Assembly (NCBI GenBank): GCA_937858255.1 | Contig: CALLZQ010000459.1 | Coordinates: 1 to 5,900, forward strand | Direction: 5' to 3' | Origin: an uncultured Tabrizicola sp. | Lineage (GTDB): Bacteria > Pseudomonadota > Alphaproteobacteria > Rhodobacterales > Rhodobacteraceae | Length of the DNA: 5,900 nucleotides | Shown: positions 1 to 5,054 of the stretch, in pieces | Layout of the letters: every line of letters starts with the position of its first letter | How positions within the stretch are numbered: the stretch's first letter is position 1 | Translations under genes and position numbers: made by a program | Notes under the pieces: model-generated | Databases searched by the model: none | Told to the model about the DNA's origin: nothing | What the model saw: the letters and a program-made list of their open reading frames with translations, nothing else

Positions 1-813
1 CATTTCCGAATTGTAGCTGGTCGAGAAGGCATATTTGCCGTCATAATCGGCATCGGTATTGTCGAGGTTGCCCGTCACCATCACCTGCCAGGCGATGGTC
101 ATGTCATCGGCATTCAGCGCGGTATAGAAGTTCACATATTCCTCGGGCTTGTCGAGGATCTTGCCATCGTTGACCATCGGCACCTCATCCTCGCCATTGG
201 CAAAGACGTAATTGGTGCGCGGCCATTTCTGCGGGCGCAGGCCGTGAATCCCCTTGGCATTCGGGATTTCGACGATCTTGTCGCATTTCATCACATCGCA
301 GCGCACCCGGGCGACGCGGGTATTGGCCTTGTCGTTCATGAACAGGTAGCGCCCGTCATATTTGCCCTCGGTAAAGGACATGTGGACGTGGTGCAAATCG
401 CCGTTGCGGGGGAATTCCAGCCCGTTGGCGGCAAGGTACTTCTTGGTCTTTTCGGTCAGACCCTCGGTCAGGATCTTTTTCGACTCGTTGGTGATGCCCC
501 AGCCGGTAGCCGAGCAGATGTTGAACACCGGAACGCGCATCAACTCACGCATCGAGGGCACGCCCAGAATGCGCATCTCGCCGGTCTGGCCCGAGGACCA
601 GAAGCCGTAATATTCGTCCAGCTGGCCCGGGGCGACATGTGCCGCCTCGACGCCCGCCGCACGCGCCGGCGTGGCGCCCGTCAGGGCCGCCGCGCCCAGC
701 ACACCGCCGGTCAGCGCCGCGCGCCCGCCCAGCGTGCCGGCCAGTGCCGCGCCGCCTGCCGTTGCGCCCAACAGGCCGCGGCGGCTAATCCCCTTGTTCA
801 TTCCCTCAGACAT
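1..813 (-). CDS. nosZ: nitrous oxide reductase NosZ, clade I (3' end outside window)
   Basis: Periplasmic multicopper enzyme that reduces N2O to N2, the last step of denitrification. I translated the minus strand from 813; 271 codons are present and the frame is open at the window edge, so this is the N-terminal part of a protein usually about 640 residues long. Residues 10-16 (SRRGLLG) followed by an Ala/Gly-rich stretch form a twin-arginine signal typical of clade I enzymes. The signature [16 protein letters not shown] begins at residue 139. H141 and H142, plus H190 in AKGIHGLRP, have the same 49-residue spacing as CuZ ligands His129/130 and His178 of characterised NosZ. The remaining CuZ and CuA ligands lie outside the window. 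The ATG at 813 is chosen because AAGGA (824-820) sits 6 nt upstream; a second ATG four codons in (801) lacks this. It follows nosR by 11 bp and is surely co-transcribed. No frameshift or stop is seen. Confidence 0.97.
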   Translation of the reverse strand, partial: MSEGMNKGISRRGLLGATAGGAALAGTLGGRAALTGGVLGAAALTGATPARAAGVEAAHVAPGQLDEYYGFWSSGQTGEMRILGVPSMRELMRVPVFNICSATGWGITNESKKILTEGLTEKTKKYLAANGLEFPRNGDLHHVHMSFTEGKYDGRYLFMNDKANTRVARVRCDVMKCDKIVEIPNAKGIHGLRPQKWPRTNYVFANGEDEVPMVNDGKILDKPEEYVNFYTALNADDMTIAWQVMVTGNLDNTDADYDGKYAFSTSYNSEM

Positions 814-819
814 GATCTG

Positions 820-824
820 TCCTT
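820..824 (-). promoter_or_regulatory. ribosome binding site of nosZ
   Basis: On the minus strand AAGGA lies in the 11-bp gap between the nosR stop (825-827) and the nosZ ATG (813-811), with a 6-nt spacer. It decides the nosZ start in favour of the first ATG rather than the in-frame ATG at 801. Confidence 0.75.
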
Positions 825-3005
825 TCATTCAGCAGGTTGGGATTTGGGTGAATTCGGATGCCCGGTCAGATCACGCGGCGCGGCCGAGCCCACGGCTTCG
901 CGGCGCTTCATCTTCTTGATGACGACAGGGCAGATCGACTTGGATTGATACAGAACCTGGCAATGCAGGCAGTTGACGCATTCGTTCGGGTTGATCTCAC
1001 CCGTGGGGTGGATCGCCTGAACGGGGCATTGGTTGGCGCAGGACTGGCAGGGGTTGCCGCATTCGCGATACCGCTTCAGCCAGTCGAACATGCGCAGACG
1101 CGCCGGGATGGCCAGGGCCGCCCCCAGCGGGCAGAGATAGCGGCAATAGAACCGCTCGACGAAGAGCCCCGCTACCAAGAGCGCCACGGCATAGGCCACA
1201 AAGGGCCAGGCCCGGACGAATTTCAGCACGATGGCGGTCTTGAACGGCTCGACCTCGGCATAATGTTCGGCCTGTTCGATGCTCATCAGGCTGATGCCGA
1301 AAAGCGCCAGAAAGATCATGTATTTGACGGGCCAGAGCCGTTCATGCAGACCCCAGGGCAGGGTCCATTGCGGGATATGCAGGGCGCGGGCGATGCGGTT
1401 GGTGATTTCCTGCAATGCGCCAAAGGGGCAAAGCCAGCCGCAATAGGCCCCGCGCCCCCAGAACAACAGCGCCGCCGCCACCGAGAACCACAGGATGAAG
1501 GTCAGCGGGTCCAAGAGGAAGGCCTGCCACGAAAATCCGCTGACCAGCGCGCCGAACAGGGCCATCAGATTGACGACCGACAGTTGCGCATTGGCATACC
1601 AGCCCAGAAAGACCAGCGTCACCGTCAGAAAGCCCATGCGGAACCAGAAAAACGCCCGGGCATTGCGCGTCGCCAGCGACTGAAAGAAAAACACCAGCGT
1701 CAGCACGGCCAGCATCGCGGCGGTGATCGCAATCGCCGGCTGCTTGTCCAGCCAGATCCGCTTCCACAGCGCCTGATGCGCGGCGGCCTCATCCTGTGTC
1801 ACCGCCTCGGCAACCTCGGCCGGCACCGGCGCCGGGGTCAGAGCGCGCAAATAGATCTGCGGCAACTGATAGCCCAGATCAAAGGTGGTAAAGACCTTTT
1901 CAATCGGCCCGACCTCTCGCTGCACCAAAAGCTGGATGCGAAAGGGTTTGGTCGGGTCAAAACCAGAGTCGGCCGGGATCTTGAACAGATCGGCCTCGGT
2001 GAACAGCGGGGCGCCCTCGGCCTGCGGGGCGACCAGCCGCTTGTGCATCCGGTCGCGGAACCGCACCGAAACATCGTCCTGGATCAGCACGATCCGGTCA
2101 AAGATACCGCCGCGCACATAGCCCGAACCCTTAAAGGAATAGATCCCGCGCCCGAAGATCGCCACGGCATGATCGCCGGGCGCCAGCCAGCCGGCCAGAT
2201 TGGCGGCCTCGGCCTGACCCAGAATGGCGCCGGCAATCGCCGGGTGCGACACCAGCGCGGCCTGCATCTCGATAAAGGTGGTCTCGGGGGCCTCGGTCAG
2301 GGCACGGGCCTCGGCCCGTGGATCGCCAAGCGCGGCAAAGGCGCTGTTGACCTGGCCGACGTCAATCGACAGGCGGCGCAGCGTACCGTCCCCCTCCAGC
2401 GTCATCCAGTCGGGCGCGGCCACGGCCTCGGGGTTCAGCTCGAACTGCGGCCCGGCGGCGGCGGTGTCCGGGGCCAGCCCGCCTAGCCCCAGCGCCCGCG
2501 CCACCTTCAGCCCTGCGCGCACGATACTGTCGTCGATCACCATCACCGTGACCGTCGCGCCCGAGATGATGTCAACCTCATGCCCGGTGCCGCCCGATTG
2601 CGCCTCGGCCACCAGATCAAGGCCGATATAGCCCTCGACCAGCGCCACCATCTTGGCTTCGGGAATACCGATCAGCACGATCGGCTCGGAATGCTTGACC
2701 AGCTTGACGCCGATCACCCGCGCGTCCTGATCGACCGCGACCAGTGTATGAATGGGCTTGCCGGAATAGCCGGTGGTGGACACGAAATCGCTGGTGACAA
2801 AGGCCCAGCCGATGGTCTCGCCCCCCTTCAGCACCGGTACCACCGCAGGATCGGCCTGCAGCGGGCCATAACCATCGGCCCCGGCCACCAGATCGGCGGC
2901 GGCAATCTTGGCGAGGAAACCGGGCAATACCGGCTCGGCCATCGCGGCCAGCGGCGCCAGCAGCCAGACAAGAGACAAGAGAAACAGACGGAAAAGCGAC
3001 TTCAT
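825..3005 (-). CDS. nosR: NosR, membrane flavo-iron-sulfur protein for N2O reduction
   Basis: Polytopic membrane protein required for nos expression and for keeping NosZ active, thought to pass electrons to the periplasm. The product is 726 residues, a normal family length. Domains in order: a signal peptide ([17 protein letters not shown], likely cleavage at AMA/EP, residue 23); a periplasmic FMN-binding domain with flavinylation motif SGATVT at 148-153, where T153 is the probable covalent FMN site; a long periplasmic segment to about residue 440; several membrane helices with two cytoplasmic CX3CP motifs, CGWLCP (522-527) and CRYLCP (621-626); and a C-terminal two-[4Fe-4S] ferredoxin-like region with Cys 649, 653, 656, 660 and 676, 679, 682, 692. 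The frame stays open upstream to 3200, but that extension is low-complexity nosC antisense-frame sequence. The ATG at 3005 gives a good signal peptide and overlaps the nosC stop by ATGA, so it is preferred. All cofactor cysteines are present. Confidence 0.97.
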   Translation of the reverse strand: MKSLFRLFLLSLVWLLAPLAAMAEPVLPGFLAKIAAADLVAGADGYGPLQADPAVVPVLKGGETIGWAFVTSDFVSTTGYSGKPIHTLVAVDQDARVIGVKLVKHSEPIVLIGIPEAKMVALVEGYIGLDLVAEAQSGGTGHEVDIISGATVTVMVIDDSIVRAGLKVARALGLGGLAPDTAAAGPQFELNPEAVAAPDWMTLEGDGTLRRLSIDVGQVNSAFAALGDPRAEARALTEAPETTFIEMQAALVSHPAIAGAILGQAEAANLAGWLAPGDHAVAIFGRGIYSFKGSGYVRGGIFDRIVLIQDDVSVRFRDRMHKRLVAPQAEGAPLFTEADLFKIPADSGFDPTKPFRIQLLVQREVGPIEKVFTTFDLGYQLPQIYLRALTPAPVPAEVAEAVTQDEAAAHQALWKRIWLDKQPAIAITAAMLAVLTLVFFFQSLATRNARAFFWFRMGFLTVTLVFLGWYANAQLSVVNLMALFGALVSGFSWQAFLLDPLTFILWFSVAAALLFWGRGAYCGWLCPFGALQEITNRIARALHIPQWTLPWGLHERLWPVKYMIFLALFGISLMSIEQAEHYAEVEPFKTAIVLKFVRAWPFVAYAVALLVAGLFVERFYCRYLCPLGAALAIPARLRMFDWLKRYRECGNPCQSCANQCPVQAIHPTGEINPNECVNCLHCQVLYQSKSICPVVIKKMKRREAVGSAAPRDLTGHPNSPKSQPAE

Positions 3006-3457
3006 GAGCGTAGGTCCAAAGGCGCACGCATCACCCTTGCCCCCGGCGGGGGGCCTCGGGCTTGCGGCTGCGGGAAATGGGGAAGCGGAACCCTCTGGAT
3101 GAAAGGCACCGCGGCAAGGGCCGTCACGACATAGGCCGGCGCCGGGTTTCGAACCGGCGCCACGACCAGCGCCGAGGTCGGGACATTGCACTTGGGGCAT
3201 TTGCCGCAGTCATGCAGCGGTCCCATCGGCTCAACTGGTTCACCGCTGGCCGACAAGAGGATGGTCTTGGCGCCACCTTCGGCGCAGATCACCATGATCT
3301 CGGTCCCGGCGCCATGGGCCAGCGCCATCGCACGGGCGCTGCCGTCAAACATCAGCCCCAGGGCCATCACCACCAGCACCAGCCAGCGACCCAGCCACGA
3401 CCAGATCGCCCGGGGGCGACCGTGTGTCGATTGAAGTATGTGGGGCTGCGGCAACAT
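3002..3457 (-). CDS. nosC: NosC-like small membrane-anchored CXXCXXC protein
   Basis: A 151-residue protein encoded first in the nos operon, as nosC is in Paracoccus. What is seen: a basic N-terminus, a single hydrophobic segment at about residues 18-43 (WSWLGRWLVLVVMALGLMF) that could be a signal anchor, then an ICAEGG stretch with C58, an acidic segment, and DCGKCPKC with C84, C87 and C90 making CXXCXXC. A second moderately hydrophobic stretch (about 96-118) precedes a Pro/Arg-rich tail containing ARGPP. The pattern of a hydrophobic start, an I-C-x-GG stretch, a Cys-rich HDC motif and an R-G-P-P tail resembles small DUF2946-like proteins; I make that link from memory. Metal binding (copper or an Fe-S cluster) is plausible from the cysteines but not established. 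The stop overlaps the nosR start by ATGA, suggesting translational coupling. The start at 3457 has only a weak Shine-Dalgarno, so a different start is possible. Confidence 0.8.
   Translation of the reverse strand: MLPQPHILQSTHGRPRAIWSWLGRWLVLVVMALGLMFDGSARAMALAHGAGTEIMVICAEGGAKTILLSASGEPVEPMGPLHDCGKCPKCNVPTSALVVAPVRNPAPAYVVTALAAVPFIQRVPLPHFPQPQARGPPPGARVMRAPLDLRS
3138..3161 (-). repeat. GC-rich hairpin inside nosC
   Basis: GGCGCCGG (3138-3145) and CCGGCGCC (3154-3161) are perfect 8-bp inverted arms around an 8-nt loop, inside the nosC coding region. In the nos mRNA this would be a very stable stem-loop about 130 nt before the nosR start. No T-run follows, so it is not an intrinsic terminator. 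A role in mRNA stability is possible; coding constraint in GC-rich DNA is an equally good explanation. Confidence 0.4.
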
Positions 3458-3499
3458 GCGTCTCAGGTGTCCGGCGCCACGGATTGCGGCGGTGGCCCC

Positions 3500-3505
3500 T
3501 CTATC
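3500..3505 (-). promoter_or_regulatory. putative -10 element of the nosCRZ promoter
   Basis: On the minus strand GATAGA is centred 32 bp downstream of the FNR/NNR dyad centre, which fits a class II promoter with the activator near -41.5. That predicts transcription starting close to 3493 and a leader of about 35 nt before nosC. The hexamer itself matches TATAAT at only three positions, so it rests mainly on spacing. Confidence 0.45.
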
Positions 3506-3527
3506 GCCCCCCTCGGGCGCCGCAGCA

Positions 3528-3541
3528 TTGACCTATGTCAA
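3528..3541 (-). promoter_or_regulatory. FNR/NNR-type binding site upstream of nosC
   Basis: TTGAC-CTAT-GTCAA: two 5-bp arms in perfect inverted symmetry around a 4-bp spacer. This is the Crp/Fnr-superfamily site form (FNR consensus TTGAT-N4-ATCAA; NNR-like sites carry GTCAA). The centre (3534.5) is about 77 bp before the nosC ATG. Which regulator binds (an FnrP-like oxygen sensor, an NNR-like NO sensor, or both) cannot be decided from sequence. It implies expression under anoxic, denitrifying conditions. Confidence 0.85.
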
Positions 3542-3610
3542 GCCCGTGGCGCCAACCCACCTTCTGACCGTGAAAACCGCAGGCCGGCACACAGGCGCGG
3601 CCAGGGTCAT

Positions 3611-3659
3611 GCCCCCTTGATCCTGCCCTTGCTGCGTGATTCAGCCTCGGCAAGGGGGC
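3611..3659. repeat. inverted repeat between nos promoter and transposase remnant
   Basis: GCCCCCTTG (3611-3619) and CAAGGGGGC (3651-3659) are perfect 9-bp inverted arms separated by 31 nt. A second left arm, CCCTTGC (3626-3632), can pair instead with GCAAGGG (3650-3656) around a 17-nt loop. There is no T-run on either strand, so it does not look like an intrinsic terminator. The right arm ends just before the transposase start, so it may belong to the left end of the insertion sequence. Confidence 0.45.
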
Positions 3660-3788
3660 TGAGCGATGGGCAGACTTTTCAGGCTGACCGACACCCGAAT
3701 GGCGCGGCTGCATCGCTTCTTTTCCAAGAGCCATGGCAAGCCCCGTGTCGATGGCCGGCGGGTGTTGAGTGGAATAGTCTTCATCAAT
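3633..3788 (+). mobile_element. left-end remnant of an IS5-family-like insertion sequence
   Basis: This contains the start of a recognisable transposase with a short leader before its ATG, as is usual in such elements. The left boundary is approximate: TGATTCAG near 3637-3644 looks like part of a terminal repeat of this group (from memory), but no matching right terminal repeat (CTGAATCA) occurs in the following 270 bp. Most of the roughly 0.8-1.4 kb element is missing, including the catalytic DDE region, so it is immobile. Confidence 0.6.
3666..3788 (+). pseudogene. truncated IS5-family-like transposase, N-terminal 41 codons
   Basis: From the ATG at 3666 the translation contains LTDTRMARLHRFFSKSHGKP followed by RVDGRRVLSGIVFIN. 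This closely follows the N-terminus of IS5-family (IS427-subgroup-like) transposases as I remember them, of the form LTD.QMARL.PFFPKSHGKPRVDDRRVLSGIIFVN. The family would continue with RNGLRWRDAP; here the sequence changes abruptly after residue 41 to CSIFFNSG and no longer resembles a transposase, although the frame stays open to 3923. This fits a deletion junction near 3789. No DDE catalytic residues remain. A few differences in conserved positions (FFS for FFP, DGRR for DDRR) suggest an old, decaying copy. Confidence 0.65.
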
Positions 3789-4060
3789 TGCTCTATCTTC
3801 TTCAACTCGGGGAGGCTGGCGCGGTGGTGGGGCATAAGGGCTTTGACAAAATCGAAACCGCAGAGCGGGGGGGGGCGATACCCATCCCTTTGCCCATTAC
3901 CCACCACAAGTACTTTGAAGTGAACGACGCTGACGTCGCCTGCCTTTGGACAAGGGGCTGGAAACATGGCATGACGGCAGCGCCGAGGCCGGCGCGCATG
4001 ACCGAATGGTCGAGGCGGAAAAGGCAAAAATTTCGGCGACGCAGGGATGAGTGACCGGGA
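3789..4060. other. gene-poor junction between nos and paa modules
   Basis: I see no intact gene here on either strand. The frame of the transposase remnant stays open to 3923 but codes nothing familiar. A run of nine G occupies 3867-3875. On the plus strand a stop-free stretch (3934-4050; 38 codons, including ETWHDGSAEAGAHDRMVEAE) has a protein-like, acidic/Ala composition and ends in a TGA that overlaps an ATG at 4047 as ATGA. It has no start codon of its own beyond an internal ATG and I do not recognise it. It may be the tail of a gene lost by deletion, or chance. Confidence 0.4.
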
Positions 4061-4897
4061 TTGTCAGGCCAGTCGACAGAGACACTGAAGGAGATTGTCA
4101 GCGCGCTGCGGCTGAACGCTGCGGCTTTCATTGTCACCATCTATGGCGATGTTGTGGTTCCCCGGGGCGGTGTTCTCTGGACCGGCACGCTGATTGATCT
4201 TTGCGCCAGGGTGGGGATCAGCGAAACCCTCGTGCGGACGGCGGTGTCCCGTTTGGTCGCGGCAGACCAGCTTGCCGGAGAGCGGATCGGCCGGCGCAGT
4301 TTCTATCGGCTGCGCAGCAGTGCCGAGGCAGCCTTCATGGAGGCGGCCAATCTGCTATATGGCCCTGATCGCCCGGCGCGGGGCTGGCAGATCATCCATG
4401 ACCCGGATCTGCGGCCCGAGGACGCCCGGCGTCAGCGTATGGGGCATATGAGTGGCGCGGTTTTCATCCGCCCCGATCGCGGTCAACCGGCGCCAGATGG
4501 CGCGCTGGTTTTTCATGCTGGGGACGTGACAACGGCCGGGCCGCTGGCGGAATTCTGGGATCTGAGCGCGCTGCGAGAGGGTTATGACCGCTTTATGCGA
4601 TTGTTCGGCGATCTCGAACCGGGCAGCCTGTCCGATGCCGGGGCCTTGGTGGCGCGGCTCTTGCTGGTTCATGCCTATCGGATGGTTCTGTTGCGCGACC
4701 CGCGCCTGCCGCCTCAGCATTTGCCGCCGGGCTGGAACGGCGTCGAGGCGCGGGTGCTGTTTCGCGGCCTTTATCTGGCGCTGACCCCGGCGGCCCATCG
4801 TCACATTGCTGCGGGCTGCGAAGGGGTAGAGGGACTGCTGACGGCCGAAACCGAGGTGACAAACCGTCGGCATGCGGGGCTTCTGGCCGCTGTCTGA
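4061..4897 (+). CDS. paaX: PaaX-family transcriptional repressor
   Basis: GntR-superfamily-like repressor which in characterised bacteria blocks phenylacetate catabolic genes until phenylacetyl-CoA accumulates. The 278-residue product matches E. coli PaaX from memory: FIVTIYGDVVVPRGG (23-37), a winged helix-turn-helix including SETLVRTAVSRL (54-65), the hallmark RIGRRSFYRL (75-84), a middle dimerisation region, and the C-terminal PaaX_C segment containing YRMVLLRDPRLPPQHLPPGW. It is shorter than the E. coli protein (316), mostly in the middle. The start is doubtful. The frame opens after a TGA at 4052-4054 and its only early standard start is TTG at 4061, with no properly spaced ribosome binding site. 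An ATG at 4047 after AGGG is out of frame, and AAGGAG at 4088-4093 has no in-frame ATG or GTG following. It lies 157 bp before the thiolase gene in the same direction, fitting control of an adjacent paa cluster. Confidence 0.85.
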   Translation: MSGQSTETLKEIVSALRLNAAAFIVTIYGDVVVPRGGVLWTGTLIDLCARVGISETLVRTAVSRLVAADQLAGERIGRRSFYRLRSSAEAAFMEAANLLYGPDRPARGWQIIHDPDLRPEDARRQRMGHMSGAVFIRPDRGQPAPDGALVFHAGDVTTAGPLAEFWDLSALREGYDRFMRLFGDLEPGSLSDAGALVARLLLVHAYRMVLLRDPRLPPQHLPPGWNGVEARVLFRGLYLALTPAAHRHIAAGCEGVEGLLTAETEVTNRRHAGLLAAV

Positions 4898-4965
4898 AAT
4901 CCAAGCGATTGTTTTGATTTCGTTTCATTTCACAGTCAAAAACATCACATTTTTATCGAAGAAAC

Positions 4966-4990
4966 TGCTTTTCGCGTGATGCTTTTCGCG
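4966..4990 (+). repeat. 11-bp tandem direct repeat upstream of the thiolase gene
   Basis: TGCTTTTCGCG occurs at 4966-4976 and again, identically, at 4980-4990, a 14-bp period. The second copy abuts the -10-like TATAGA. The position, across where the -35 region would be, suggests a regulator site or a duplication in the promoter. No known operator is recognised. Confidence 0.55.
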
Positions 4991-4991
4991 C

Positions 4992-4997
4992 TATAGA
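4992..4997 (+). promoter_or_regulatory. putative -10 element of the thiolase promoter
   Basis: TATAGA matches four of six bases of TATAAT and lies in the AT-richer part of the 157-bp gap after paaX. A 17-bp spacer places the -35 at TTTTCG (4969-4974), which is poor, so the promoter may be weak or activator-dependent, or read-through from paaX may contribute. Confidence 0.4.
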
Positions 4998-5017
4998 TTG
5001 ACCGACCGGTCGGCGAA
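4998..5017 (+). promoter_or_regulatory. palindromic operator candidate before the thiolase gene
   Basis: TTGACCGACCGGTCGGCGAA is an imperfect 20-bp palindrome with a perfect 12-bp core, CCGACCGGTCGG (5002-5013). It begins immediately after the -10-like element, so a bound protein would cover the transcription start, as a repressor does. The form resembles TetR-family operators of acyl-CoA catabolic genes (a PaaR-type regulator is one thought). It does not look like the E. coli PaaX site as I remember it. The binding protein is not encoded in this window, unless PaaX itself uses it. Confidence 0.55.
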
Positions 5018-5044
5018 TTGGGAATCGCCGGCCTGGCAGACAAC

Positions 5045-5049
5045 AGGAG
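5045..5049 (+). promoter_or_regulatory. ribosome binding site of the thiolase gene
   Basis: AGGAG lies 5 nt before the ATG at 5055, a normal spacing, and fixes the start codon. Confidence 0.75.
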
Positions 5050-5054
5050 CGGGG

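Noticed and set aside
244..948. Plus-strand open frame opposite the nosZ start
   Set aside because: It covers the antisense of the NosZ HHxH signature and signal peptide; composition is shadow-like.
2303..2320. CACGGGCC-TC-GGCCCGTG palindrome inside nosR
   Set aside because: It is fully explained by the codons of an Arg-Ala-Glu-Ala-Arg stretch in GC-rich code; no promoter or terminator context.
858..2486. Long plus-strand open frame of 542 codons opposite nosR
   Set aside because: It is antisense to an unmistakable nosR and its translation is rich in Arg, Gln, His and Gly, as expected of a GC-rich shadow frame; no motif recognised.
3006..3200. 65-codon N-terminal extension of nosR
   Set aside because: The extension reads an alternative frame of nosC, is Pro/Gly/Ala-rich, and would place the clear signal peptide internally; the ATG at 3005 with ATGA coupling is better.
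3843..3856. TTGACAAAATCGAA as a second FNR-type site or a -35 element
   Set aside because: The right half TCGAA matches ATCAA at only two of five positions, and no -10 follows the TTGACA at 17 bp.
3062..4054. 330-codon plus-strand frame across nosC, the nos promoter and the junction
   Set aside because: It runs antisense to nosC and through the FNR/NNR box and the transposase start in another frame; Arg/His-rich with no recognisable domain.
4355..4873. 172-codon minus-strand frame opposite paaX
   Set aside because: Antisense to a recognisable PaaX; no start signals or motifs.
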